From CAZYPH01 sp964649095 (GTDB lineage Bacteria > Bdellovibrionota > UBA1018 > UBA923), in contig CAZYPH010000021.1 of the NCBI GenBank assembly GCA_964649095.1, positions 1 to 25,909 of the forward strand: a stretch of DNA of 25,909 nt. Reading direction: 5' to 3'. A program made the position numbers and the translations under genes. The notes beneath the pieces were generated by a model that was given only the letters and a program-made list of their open reading frames with translations, was not told the origin of the DNA and made no database searches. Shown here piece by piece: positions 14,492 to 23,248 of this stretch (the first letter of the stretch is position 1; every line of letters begins with the position of its first letter).

Positions 14492-15073
14492 TGTCTCGCC
14501 GATAATAAACTCAATGGCTTGATCCAAGGCTTTTGCCACGAACACAGGTTCTACTAGTCTTGAGAGTTTTAACTCCGCCTGGCTTTCAAGGCCATGTCCA
14601 GTAAGAACCAAAATAGACTTCATAGACATACGATTTCCGCACAACAGGTCTGATATTTTATCGCCAATGAAGTACGATTCTTCTACCGAGCCATTCAATG
14701 CCTCTAGGGAGTCTTGCAACATTTTTACTTCTGGTTTGCGACAACGGCACTTTTCATCAGGATGATGGGGGCAATAGCGGATATCATCAAAAACAAATGG
14801 CGTTGTGAGTTTTGCTTCTTCAGTTATGAGGTCACAAAGTCTTTGGTGGATTTTATCTAATGCTTCGATCGGAGTGCGGCCTTTAGCAACACCTGCCTGA
14901 TTTGTAATAATCGCTATTTTAAAGCCGTGCTTTTTTGCAAGAACTAAAGCAGTGCTAACGCCCGGTATCAGTTTGGCATGTGCTGGGTCGTTCAAATACT
15001 GTGGGCCCAAATCAATATTGATAGTTCCATCACGATCTAAAAATAGAATTTTATTTGTGCGTTTGGCGTTCAA
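14471..15073 (-). CDS. gmhB: D-glycero-beta-D-manno-heptose 1,7-bisphosphate 7-phosphatase
   Basis: GmhB removes the 7-phosphate in the ADP-heptose pathway for the LPS inner core. It is a HAD-family phosphatase: FLDRDGTIN carries the nucleophile Asp13 and the acid/base Asp15, followed by ITNQAGVAKG and GDKISDL. The zinc loop typical of GmhB is present (Cys101, His103, Cys109, Cys111 in YCPHHPDEKCRCRKP), which separates it from histidinol-phosphatase relatives. The start is a TTG whose bases overlap the galE stop (TTGA, 15070-15073), so translation is probably coupled to galE. The 3' end overlaps recO by 21 bases on the opposite strand. At 200 residues its length is normal. Confidence 0.9.
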   Translation of the reverse strand: MNAKRTNKILFLDRDGTINIDLGPQYLNDPAHAKLIPGVSTALVLAKKHGFKIAIITNQAGVAKGRTPIEALDKIHQRLCDLITEEAKLTTPFVFDDIRYCPHHPDEKCRCRKPEVKMLQDSLEALNGSVEESYFIGDKISDLLCGNRMSMKSILVLTGHGLESQAELKLSRLVEPVFVAKALDQAIEFIIGETSQNGIK

Positions 15074-16089
15074 TGTAAGTTCCGTTCTTGATTTAAATAA
15101 AAAGTATTTGCAGTTTCGATAATACGATCAAGTGTATAATTTGTTTTCCAGTTTAAGAGTGATTGTGCTTTCGAGGAATTACCTACTAATCGTGGCGGAT
15201 CACCAGGCCGTCGTGGTGCTACGGTGTGCGGCACTGGGCGGCCTAATACAGCTTCTGCAGATCGGATAATTTCTTTGACTGACGAGCCTCTCTCAGAGCC
15301 TAAGTTAAGCGCTAGATTAGTTTTGTTATCTAAGATTGAACGCATTGCAAGAATGTGCGCGTCTGCAAGGTCGTTGACATGGATATAGTCTCGAATACAG
15401 GTGCCGTCAGGCGTGGGGTAGTCATCGCCAAAAACATTTAGAGGCTGGCCATCATGCGCACATTTTAAAAGATTTGGAATGAGGTGGGTTTCAGGCGTAT
15501 GCATTTCACCAATATCACCCGCATCATCAGCCCCTGCAGCATTAAAGTAACGAAGTATCGCATGCCGCATTTCATAGCGATGGCTCAGATCGCGCAGTAA
15601 CAATTCGATTGCGAGTTTTGTGGATCCGTAAGGATTGATCGGGTTCTGTGGATGCTGCTCGTCTAACGTTTCTGAGATTGGTAACCCAAAGGTTGCACAC
15701 GTAGAGGAAAATACGAAACCACGTACATTATTTTCCAAAGCGGCTTCGAGCAGTGTCAGCGTGCCCACTACATTTTTGCGGTGGTATAACAAAGGATTTT
15801 CAACACTTTCTGAGACCAAGGCTTTTGCCGCAAAGTGCATAATTACATCAAACTTGTATTGGGTAAGAAGATTGCGAATGAACGTGCTATTGCAATAATC
15901 GCCTGTGATGATTGTTGGTAAATTCTGGTGTGTATTGGTGTCGCCTAGAGCACGTTCTGCCAGTATTTTGTGGCCGGTTGAAAAATTATCTAAGACAAAT
16001 ACGTTTTGATAGCCTGTTTTAATTAGTCTGCGCACAGCGTGGCTGCCAATATAGCCTGCGCCCCCAATTACCAATATTCGTTCGTGCAT
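15070..16089 (-). CDS. galE: UDP-glucose 4-epimerase
   Basis: GalE interconverts UDP-glucose and UDP-galactose using bound NAD. The 339-residue short-chain dehydrogenase has the Rossmann loop GGAGYIGSH near the N-terminus, LDNFSTGH, the FSSTCATFG segment with catalytic Ser/Thr, and Tyr164-x3-Lys168 in NPYGSTKLAIE. The C-terminal substrate part includes YFNAAGA and DGTCIRDYIHVNDLA, which is typical of GalE rather than other epimerases. AGGTG lies five bases before the ATG. It heads a two-gene unit with gmhB and diverges from msbA across only 39 bases, a setting that points to supplying sugars for LPS or related glycans. Confidence 0.94.
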   Translation of the reverse strand: MHERILVIGGAGYIGSHAVRRLIKTGYQNVFVLDNFSTGHKILAERALGDTNTHQNLPTIITGDYCNSTFIRNLLTQYKFDVIMHFAAKALVSESVENPLLYHRKNVVGTLTLLEAALENNVRGFVFSSTCATFGLPISETLDEQHPQNPINPYGSTKLAIELLLRDLSHRYEMRHAILRYFNAAGADDAGDIGEMHTPETHLIPNLLKCAHDGQPLNVFGDDYPTPDGTCIRDYIHVNDLADAHILAMRSILDNKTNLALNLGSERGSSVKEIIRSAEAVLGRPVPHTVAPRRPGDPPRLVGNSSKAQSLLNWKTNYTLDRIIETANTFYLNQERNLH

Positions 16090-16105
16090 GACATCACCTA
16101 TCTGC

Positions 16106-16115
16106 TGCTATACAT
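16106..16115 (+). promoter_or_regulatory. Candidate extended -10 promoter of msbA
   Basis: TGCTATACAT matches the extended -10 form TGnTATAAT in most positions. No -35 element is evident. The predicted start would leave only about 7 bases before the msbA ATG, and no Shine-Dalgarno sequence is present there, so the message could be nearly leaderless. Low certainty. Confidence 0.3.
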
Positions 16116-16128
16116 AAATATCTACTAC

Positions 16129-17880
16129 ATGCGATCACTACTAAAGTTATATCCATTTCTTAGGCCACAGTTAAAGTTGATTCTAATTGCTGGTTTTTTT
16201 GCCATTCCCTTGGCTGGGGTGCGTTCAAGTCCGCCCATTTTGCTGAAATATCTTCAAGATGAAGTTTTGGTAAAAAAAGACGAGCGAATGTTATTGCTCT
16301 TGCCCCTCGCAATTGTGGGCATATTTCTTATTAATTTAGTGGTGCGTTATTTTAGTACTTTTTGTTCACGCTTAGCGACAGAACGTATTTTGCAAAGCAT
16401 CAGGGTGAAATTGTTTGATCATTATCTCAGTCTCTCAGCGTCGTTTTTTTCTGACAGCAGTACGGGGCGATTAATTTCGAGAGTTACCAATGACGTATTC
16501 TACGTGAGTCAGGGTACTATCAATTTAATTAATTTAATTCGCGATCTTGTCACCTTTTTATGTTTGTTTTTCTACGCGATCCACCTCAACTGGAAACTTT
16601 TAAGTTTATGCCTTTTTGTCGCGCCCATTTTGAGTTGGTTAGGTTCGAGAGCGGGGCGTCTCATGAAGAGTTATGCGTTACACATGCAGGATGCCAACGG
16701 TGCGTTAGTCGGTATTTTGCAGGAGAGTTTTTCTGGCTTTCGAGTCGTGAAGGCTTATGCTTTAGAGGCTCTCGCCGTAAAACGATTCACCGATGCCAAT
16801 AACACTTACGTACGCAACGCACTTCGCGCAGCCCGAGTTGAAGAGGCTGTAGGTCCAACAGTAGAGCTCACCTCAGCGATTGCCATTGCTCTCATTATCT
16901 ATGTTGGTGGTCATGATGTTTTGGCAGGTAAATTATCGCCAGGCGACTTAATGGCTTTTTTTGCTTGTTTTGGTTTGATGATTAACCCGGTGCGTAACCT
17001 AAATGATATTAATTTAAAATTGAATCTAGCCGCAGCCAGTGCAGAACGCATTTTCGAAACTTTGGCGTTAAAAACAGATATTTTAGAGTCTGCTAACCCG
17101 ATGGATAAAGTTCTTCAGTACCCTCTGTCGGTTAAGTTTTCTGACGTCTCTTTTCGTTATTCCAAGAGCGGATGTGATGCTGTTCACAGTGAAACAGACA
17201 GTGCGTATTTGTTGAAAAATATTTCGTTTGAAGTGCCTGCAGGTAAAGTAGTTGCTATCGTTGGTGCTAGCGGACAGGGTAAATCAACTTTATTGAATTT
17301 AGTGCCTCGTCTTTATGATTGCAATGAGGGTGCTGTTCTTGTGGGTGGCGTAGATGTGCGAGAACTATCGTTTGCCTCTTTGAGATCTCAAATCGCTATG
17401 GTTACCCAGGATGTTTTTTTATTCAACGACACTGTGCTTGAGAATGTGCGTGTCGCTCGACCAAACGCTACCGAAGGGGAAATTCGAGCGGCACTGGCCG
17501 CCGCACAAGCACTAGGCTTTGTTGAGCGGCTACCATTAAAAGAACTTACGGTTGTTGGAGATCGTGGTCAAAAACTATCAGGCGGCGAACGCCAGCGTCT
17601 TTCCATCGCACGGGCTATCTTAAAACAAGCCCCGATACTTTTATTGGATGAAGCCACTTCTAGTTTAGACAGTGAATCGGAAAAGGCAGTACAGGCTGGC
17701 CTAGAGCAACTAATGAATGGTAAAACAACCATTGTCGTGGCTCATCGATTGTCGACAATACGTGAGGCGGATGAAATCTTGGTCGTCTCCAATGGTTCTA
17801 TAGTCGAGCGAGGAACTCACCAGGTCTTATTAGGTCTTGGTGGAGAGTACTCTCGATTTTATGGCCTCTTAAACGATTAA
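16129..17880 (+). CDS. msbA: Lipid A export ATP-binding/permease protein MsbA-like
   Basis: MsbA is a homodimeric ABC exporter that flips lipid A-core across the inner membrane. From the ATG at 16129 the protein has 583 residues, against 582 in E. coli. The N-terminal half holds about six membrane helices with the SDSSTGRLISRVTNDV coupling region. The nucleotide-binding half has Walker A GASGQGKST (379-387), the signature LSGGERQRLSIARAIL (from 483), Walker B ILLLDEATSSLD, and the H-loop VVAHRLSTI. The frame is open back to 16039, but those codons lie inside galE and are not family-like. No Shine-Dalgarno sequence is seen. The galE-gmhB neighbourhood supports a role in LPS export; a general multidrug exporter is the alternative. 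Confidence 0.85.
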   Translation: MRSLLKLYPFLRPQLKLILIAGFFAIPLAGVRSSPPILLKYLQDEVLVKKDERMLLLLPLAIVGIFLINLVVRYFSTFCSRLATERILQSIRVKLFDHYLSLSASFFSDSSTGRLISRVTNDVFYVSQGTINLINLIRDLVTFLCLFFYAIHLNWKLLSLCLFVAPILSWLGSRAGRLMKSYALHMQDANGALVGILQESFSGFRVVKAYALEALAVKRFTDANNTYVRNALRAARVEEAVGPTVELTSAIAIALIIYVGGHDVLAGKLSPGDLMAFFACFGLMINPVRNLNDINLKLNLAAASAERIFETLALKTDILESANPMDKVLQYPLSVKFSDVSFRYSKSGCDAVHSETDSAYLLKNISFEVPAGKVVAIVGASGQGKSTLLNLVPRLYDCNEGAVLVGGVDVRELSFASLRSQIAMVTQDVFLFNDTVLENVRVARPNATEGEIRAALAAAQALGFVERLPLKELTVVGDRGQKLSGGERQRLSIARAILKQAPILLLDEATSSLDSESEKAVQAGLEQLMNGKTTIVVAHRLSTIREADEILVVSNGSIVERGTHQVLLGLGGEYSRFYGLLND

Positions 17881-17896
17881 ATGGATAAAAACCTAT

Positions 17897-19251
17897 ATGA
17901 CGGAAAATACACCAGAAGTATCAAATACCCAAGCTAACCAGACTTCAAAGCCCATCGAGTCGTTAAACGACATGCAAGACTTGGTGGCGTTGGCAAAAAG
18001 TCGAGGTGTTGTGTTTCAAAGTAGCGAAATTTACGGCGGCATTAATGCGTGTTGGGACTACGGCCCTATCGGCGTTGNNNNNNNNNNCGATCCATGGTAG
18101 ATCGCAGCAATATTGAAGGGGTTGATGCCGCTATTCTCATGCACCCGAGAGTTTGGGAGGCTTCGGGGCATGTGGCTGGTTTTACGGACCCCTTAGTGGA
18201 CTGCAAAAAATGCAAACAACGTTTTCGTGAAGATAAACTCCCGGATGAAAATCGCGTCTCGAAAAAATGTCCAGACTGCAAAGGGGAGTTAACGGAGCCT
18301 CGTCTGTTTAACTTGATGTTCAAGACGTTTATGGGCGCCGTTGAGAGTGAAGCCAATATTGTATATCTGCGACCCGAAACGGCGCAGGGTATTTTTGTTA
18401 ATTTTCTTAATGTGGCTGCCAGCGCGCGTCAAAAGGTGCCGTTCGGTATTGCACAGATTGGTAAAGCATTTCGTAACGAAATCACTCCAGGAAATTTTAT
18501 CTTTCGTACACGTGAATTTGAACAGATGGAGATGCAATTTTTTGTCAAACCCACGGAAGATGTAAAATGGTTCGACTATTGGAAAGAACAGCGATTGCAG
18601 TGGCATTTAGACAACGGCATTCGACCGAAAAAATTACGTTTTCATGAACATGGTGCTGGTGAATTGGCCCATTATGCCAAGGCTGCATTTGATATCGAGT
18701 ATGAGTTCCCGTTTGGGTGGCAAGAATTAGAGGGCATTCACAACCGAACGGATTTTGATTTGAGCCAACACCAACAGTTTTCAAAGAAGAAGCTAGAGTA
18801 TTACGATGAAACGGATAAATCCCGCTACTTACCCTTCATCGTTGAAACGTCAGCAGGTTGTGATCGAACACTGTTAACAATTCTTGCTGATGCGTATCGC
18901 AAAGAGGGTGATCGTGTGTTCTTAGCACTGCATCCAAAATTTGCAGCTTACAAAGTCGCTATTTTTCCGTTGATGAAAAAACCTGAACTGACAGCCGTAG
19001 CTGAACGTATTTTTTCAGAATTAAAATCGCAATGGCGCGTGAGTTATGACGAATCAGGTAGCATCGGCAAACGTTATTATCGCCATGATGAAATTGGTAC
19101 ACCGTTGTGTTTAACTGTAGATTTTGACACGATCGAACACAACACGATCACGGTGCGCCATCGCGATAGCAAAATTCAAGAGCGTGTCGATGTGAGTCGC
19201 CTGCATGAATATGTAAAAAAATCATTAGATCAGTGGCAGTTAACTGTTTAA
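17897..19251 (+). CDS. glyS: Glycine-tRNA ligase, dimeric type, interrupted by an assembly gap
   Basis: This class II enzyme charges tRNA-Gly. It is the single-chain alpha2 type (as in Thermus and eukaryotes), not the alpha2beta2 GlyQ/GlyS type. Visible parts are VFQSSEIYGGINACWDYGPI, a Cys4 insert (CKKCKQ and KKCPDCKGE), motif 2 (FRNEITPGNFIFRTREFEQM), motif 3 (SAGCDRTLLTILADAY) and the C-terminal anticodon-binding domain. Ten N at 18078-18087 split the reading into two frames. Homologues have about 11 residues between Gly-Val and Arg-Ser-Met-Val, so roughly 32 bases are missing and no true frameshift is implied. The whole protein would be about 458 residues. It starts 16 bases after msbA; an internal ATG at residue 26 is an alternative start. 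Confidence 0.93.
18078..18087. other. Assembly gap (10 N) inside glyS
   Basis: Ten unknown bases interrupt the glycyl-tRNA synthetase gene. The frame before the gap ends with the first base of a codon, and the frame after it starts at 18088, so the true gap must be 2 modulo 3 for an intact gene; ten does not satisfy this. Confidence 0.98.
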
Positions 19252-19275
19252 GTAAATTATTGGGGTAGAAACTTT

Positions 19276-21990
19276 ATGGAAAAGAAATTTGTATTTTCAT
19301 TTGGTGGTGGACAAGCGGAAGGCCTAGGAACTCAAAAAGAATTACTGGGCGGCAAGGGGGCTAATTTACACGACATGACCAGCCTGGGTCTGCCTGTGCC
19401 GGCAGGGTTTACGATCTCAACCGAGGTGTGTTCGTTTTATTACGGCAATCAGAACAGTTACCCTAAAGAACTACAAAGTGAAGTCGAGCGCGCTCTCGCA
19501 AAACTCGAACAACAAATGGGCCTACGTTTTGGAAATCCTGAAAAGCCCTTACTCGTTTCTGTGCGCTCTGGGGCACGTGTGAGTATGCCTGGAATGATGG
19601 ATACGATTCTCAATCTTGGTCTTAACGATCGCGTTGTAGAGGGTTTGGCTAAAAACACAAACGACCCACGTTTTGCGTATGATAGTTACCGCCGATTTAT
19701 TTCTATGTACGCCGATGTGGTTTTGGGTGTGCATAGTCAGATTTTTGAAGAAGCGCTTGAACGAAAAAAGGAACTGCGCAATGTCCATTTAGATACCGCG
19801 CTCAGCGCCGAGGATCTGAAGTCTTTGGTTCGTGAGTTTAAAGGCATCATTCAAGAGTCGACAGGGAAAGCTTTTCCAGAAGATCCTCACCAACAACTAT
19901 GGGGCGCGATTGGCGCTGTTTTTGGTTCGTGGAATTCAGCACGTGCGATTACGTATCGACGTTTGCATGAGATTCCAGATAACTGGGGTACGGCCGTAAA
20001 CGTACAAGCCATGGTGTTCGGAAACATGGGCGAAGACTGTGCAACCGGGGTGGCCTTCACGCGAGATCCTTCGACTGGAGAACGCAAATTTTTTGGGGAA
20101 TTTTTGGTTAATGCTCAGGGGGAAGATGTCGTGGCTGGAACACGCACTCCACAGCCCATCAACGACGCCTCGAAAAACGAAGGTAATGCGCACACCGCAA
20201 CCCTAGAGTCTTTAATGCCAGCGGCTTACGCTGATTTAGTAAAAGTATATGAGCGTTTAGAAGCCCATTACAAAGACATGCAAGATATAGAATTTACTAT
20301 ACAACAAAATAAGTTGTATATGCTGCAGACTCGAAACGGCAAACGTACCGCGGCCGCAGCAATTCGTATTGCTGTTGAAATGGTTGAAGAACGTTTGATT
20401 TCAAAGAAAGACGCGATTTTGCGTGTGCAGCCCGAGCAGCTAGATCAATTGTTGCATCCACGTTTAGATCCAAATGCTCCCAAAAAACTTTTGGCTAAAG
20501 GCTTGCCAGCCAGTCCTGGTGCTGCAACTGGTCAGGTGGTATTTGACCCCAATACTGCTGAGAAGTGGGTACATGAATTGGGAAGACGTGTGATCTTAGT
20601 GCGCGTCGAGACAAGTCCTGAGGATATCCACGGTATGAGCGTCGCTCAGGGAATTTTAACAGCGCGCGGCGGCATGACCTCGCACGCCGCTGTCGTAGCG
20701 CGTGGGATGGGCAAGTGTTGTGTGGCCGGTTGTGGTGCTCTTAATGTTTCTTACGAGTTAAAACAAGCTACCCTGGGCACACATACTCTTAAAGAAGGTG
20801 ACTTTATCACCCTAGATGGCGCATCGGGAGAAGTCATCTTAGGTGAGGTGCCAACAATTGCACCACAGGTAAACGAATATTTTAAGACGCTCATGGGCTG
20901 GGTGGATGAAGTACGAACGCTAAAAGTACGTGCCAATGCCGATACGCCGCATGATGCCAAAATCGCCCGACAGTTTGGTGCCGAAGGTATTGGCCTTTGT
21001 CGTACCGAGCACATGTTTTTTGAGACGGATCGTATCGCAGCAGTGCGTGAGATGATTTTGGCAGATAACAAAACAGGCCGAGAGAAGGCATTGTCAAAAA
21101 TACTTCCCATGCAAAAGTCCGATTTTATCGGCATATTCCGCGAAATGCGTGGTCTACCCGTCACTGTGCGATTATTAGACCCACCATTACATGAATTTTT
21201 GCCCCATAACGATGACGAGATTCAAACATTGAGTCAGCAGATCGGTGTTGGTTTTGATAAGTTAAAAAACAAAGTTAAAAGCTTGCATGAGTTCAACCCA
21301 ATGTTGGGCCATCGCGGGTGTCGTTTGGGTGTTAGTTTTCCGGAGATTTATATCGTTCAGGTCCGTGCAATCGCCGAGGCGGCCTGCGAACTACTAAAAC
21401 AAGAGCGTATAACGGTCGTACCAGAGATTATGATTCCGTTAGTCGGTGATTGGCGTGAGTTAAAGTTGTTGCGTGCACAGGTTGAAACCGAGTGTCAGGC
21501 TGTTATGACCCGTTACGGAGTATTGTTGTCGTATTCCGTAGGTACGATGATTGAGTTGCCGCGTGCCGCAGTCACCGCGGATGAAATTGCAGACCATGCC
21601 GATTTCTTTAGTTTTGGTACGAACGATTTGACTCAAACTACCTATGGTTTGTCGCGTGACGATAGCGGTACGTTTTTGCGCGATTATATCGATGCCAAGA
21701 TTTACGAGCGCGATCCGTTTGTAACGCTCGATCAAGTCGGAGTAGGTAAGTTAATGCGTATGGCGACCGAGTTGGGGCGCATGAAACGTCCTGATTTGAA
21801 GTTGGGTATTTGTGGTGAACATGGTGGAGATCCGGCTTCGATCGAGTTTTGTCATAAACTCGGCTTAGACTACGTCAGTTGTTCACCGTACCGGGTGCCT
21901 ATCGCGCGCCTCGCAGCCGCTCATGCGTCTATTAAAGCCTTGCAGTCGACGCTTGTAGGTTCTTTTGTGAATAATACGAAAGACGTCTAA
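19276..21990 (+). CDS. ppdK: Pyruvate, phosphate dikinase
   Basis: PPDK interconverts pyruvate, ATP and phosphate with PEP, AMP and pyrophosphate. The 904-residue protein has the N-terminal ATP-grasp domain (LLGGKGANLHDMTSLGLPVP, SVRSGARVSMPGMMDTILNL), the swivelling phospho-histidine domain with His470 in GGMTSHAAVVARGMG, and the C-terminal PEP/pyruvate TIM barrel (FGTNDLTQTTYG, GICGEHGGDP). Thr468, two residues before the catalytic His, is where the DUF299-type regulatory protein acts in plants and some bacteria; no such gene is in this window. GGGGT precedes the ATG by nine bases. It is the last gene of msbA-glyS-ppdK, 24 bases after glyS. PEP synthase is excluded by length and N-terminus. 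Confidence 0.97.
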   Translation: MEKKFVFSFGGGQAEGLGTQKELLGGKGANLHDMTSLGLPVPAGFTISTEVCSFYYGNQNSYPKELQSEVERALAKLEQQMGLRFGNPEKPLLVSVRSGARVSMPGMMDTILNLGLNDRVVEGLAKNTNDPRFAYDSYRRFISMYADVVLGVHSQIFEEALERKKELRNVHLDTALSAEDLKSLVREFKGIIQESTGKAFPEDPHQQLWGAIGAVFGSWNSARAITYRRLHEIPDNWGTAVNVQAMVFGNMGEDCATGVAFTRDPSTGERKFFGEFLVNAQGEDVVAGTRTPQPINDASKNEGNAHTATLESLMPAAYADLVKVYERLEAHYKDMQDIEFTIQQNKLYMLQTRNGKRTAAAAIRIAVEMVEERLISKKDAILRVQPEQLDQLLHPRLDPNAPKKLLAKGLPASPGAATGQVVFDPNTAEKWVHELGRRVILVRVETSPEDIHGMSVAQGILTARGGMTSHAAVVARGMGKCCVAGCGALNVSYELKQATLGTHTLKEGDFITLDGASGEVILGEVPTIAPQVNEYFKTLMGWVDEVRTLKVRANADTPHDAKIARQFGAEGIGLCRTEHMFFETDRIAAVREMILADNKTGREKALSKILPMQKSDFIGIFREMRGLPVTVRLLDPPLHEFLPHNDDEIQTLSQQIGVGFDKLKNKVKSLHEFNPMLGHRGCRLGVSFPEIYIVQVRAIAEAACELLKQERITVVPEIMIPLVGDWRELKLLRAQVETECQAVMTRYGVLLSYSVGTMIELPRAAVTADEIADHADFFSFGTNDLTQTTYGLSRDDSGTFLRDYIDAKIYERDPFVTLDQVGVGKLMRMATELGRMKRPDLKLGICGEHGGDPASIEFCHKLGLDYVSCSPYRVPIARLAAAHASIKALQSTLVGSFVNNTKDV

Positions 21991-21997
21991 GAAATTA

Positions 21998-22025
21998 GGG
22001 GGTGGTTGCTAGGTGCGCCACTCCC
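21998..22025. terminator. Candidate bidirectional hairpin between ppdK and a membrane protein gene
   Basis: GGGGGTGG (21998-22005) pairs with CCACTCCC (22018-22025) with one G-U, around a 12-base loop. The T tract after it is poor (ATTAAATTTT on plus, TAATTTCTT on minus). It fills the 36-base gap between two convergent stops. Confidence 0.4.
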
Positions 22026-22026
22026 A

Positions 22027-23232
22027 TTAAATTTTAGTCGGGTGCTCCTGATACGGCTCGCGCTTTACCTGAGCTTTGTACTGTGCGAGTACTATCCCAA
22101 TTAAAATAATACCGATTGTGTAAGGCAGAAAAAATATTCTCGGATTCACATGGACGTGTTCTTTAGAGTGTCCTGCCATGGCCATAATCCAGCAATAGCT
22201 ACTAACGCAGCTTGCAATGCTTAGGGCAAAAGCTTGATTGGGCAACAGTAGGCGGTATTTCTTTTTGGTAAGGTGAGTGCAGTACGCGGCTAGGGCCCCA
22301 ATAAAAAGTATTTGGATGCAGCTAAGACCCCAGAAAGTAAATGCATGGTTACTGTATTGCCCCAATAACATGACCCGAGTGGTATCGGTGAGGTGTTTGC
22401 CACCACGCACTGTCATAGTTTCTAGCTGGTCTTTTAGGGCTTCCTGAAACCCAAATTTACCAACGATTTGTAAAAAGTGTACGCCGAAGGCTGTTACCAA
22501 GCCCATGCCTGTTGCGAGCAATAATAGAATCTGATCGCGCAACATAGACCTATTCCATACGAACATTCGACCAATGCCAGGGGCAAAACAAACTACAAAG
22601 GCAGCTGTCAGTAACATGTAGTTTGAAAATAAACCTATGATAAACAGCACCCAATAATGCAGCTTTCGAACTTTGTTCGTCGCTGTAAAGTGCGAGAGTC
22701 CTATATATAATCCGATTAATATATAAGAACTGGTATAGGCATGGCCATGTAAGCTTAGAACCCATGGTCTCATACCCGGACTAAACAGAACGCATGCCAA
22801 GGCAATGGATACAAACCAAGGTATCTTCGAGAAAAATAATCTTCCTAAACTTAGAAAAAGTAATAGCGACGCCAATACGACATGCAGCAATGGAATAAAA
22901 CGCATCCAAAATAGGTTTTGGTTGCCCGTGAGTTTTATAAATGCAGCGATTACGTAGTCAGGCCCAGGAAAGTAGTGTGTGTAGATATCGGCATTTGCGA
23001 TTATTTCTGAGCCCGAATCTTTATTTGATTTTCCATAAGTGGGCAGACCAAAATTTGTTAAAAAATTTTTATTCTCAAGCCAGTGAATAGCCCCTTTATA
23101 GGAGTTTCGTTCGGAATCGATATCCACATGTAGAAGTTCAGAGCCGTAGTGTAAGTTTGTGCCGAGCATTTTTATTACGAACCCTAAGACAACAACGAGG
23201 GCTCCATATCTGATAAATAGAGTTTTTAGCAT
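22027..23232 (-). CDS. Multi-pass membrane protein, probable GT-C type glycosyltransferase
   Basis: About ten hydrophobic segments run through this 401-residue protein. The first outer loop has acidic residues in HVDIDSERN and later THYFPGPDYVIAAF, a pattern seen in GT-C enzymes of the PMT/ArnT (GT39/GT83) kind, where an Asp/Glu in the first loop acts in catalysis and the sugar comes from a polyprenyl-phosphate donor on the outer face. Similarity is at the level of layout, so the family is inferred. I start it at the ATG at 23232 because AAGGTG (template 23241-23246) lies eight bases upstream; the ATG at 23238 is only two bases from it. It diverges from another large membrane protein and ends close to ppdK. 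Confidence 0.7.
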   Translation of the reverse strand: MLKTLFIRYGALVVVLGFVIKMLGTNLHYGSELLHVDIDSERNSYKGAIHWLENKNFLTNFGLPTYGKSNKDSGSEIIANADIYTHYFPGPDYVIAAFIKLTGNQNLFWMRFIPLLHVVLASLLLFLSLGRLFFSKIPWFVSIALACVLFSPGMRPWVLSLHGHAYTSSYILIGLYIGLSHFTATNKVRKLHYWVLFIIGLFSNYMLLTAAFVVCFAPGIGRMFVWNRSMLRDQILLLLATGMGLVTAFGVHFLQIVGKFGFQEALKDQLETMTVRGGKHLTDTTRVMLLGQYSNHAFTFWGLSCIQILFIGALAAYCTHLTKKKYRLLLPNQAFALSIASCVSSYCWIMAMAGHSKEHVHVNPRIFFLPYTIGIILIGIVLAQYKAQVKREPYQEHPTKI

Positions 23233-23248
23233 ATTCATTTCACCTTAA

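Noticed and set aside
16039..16128. 30-residue N-terminal extension of MsbA
   Set aside because: These codons overlap the 5' end of galE on the other strand, and the ATG at 16129 gives a length within one residue of E. coli MsbA.
17897..19251. glyS as a pseudogene with a frameshift
   Set aside because: The frame change coincides with the ten N. Flanking sequence is fully conserved on both sides.
20751..21164. 137-codon minus-strand frame
   Set aside because: It is opposite the catalytic part of ppdK, has no ribosome binding site and is low in complexity typical of shadow frames.
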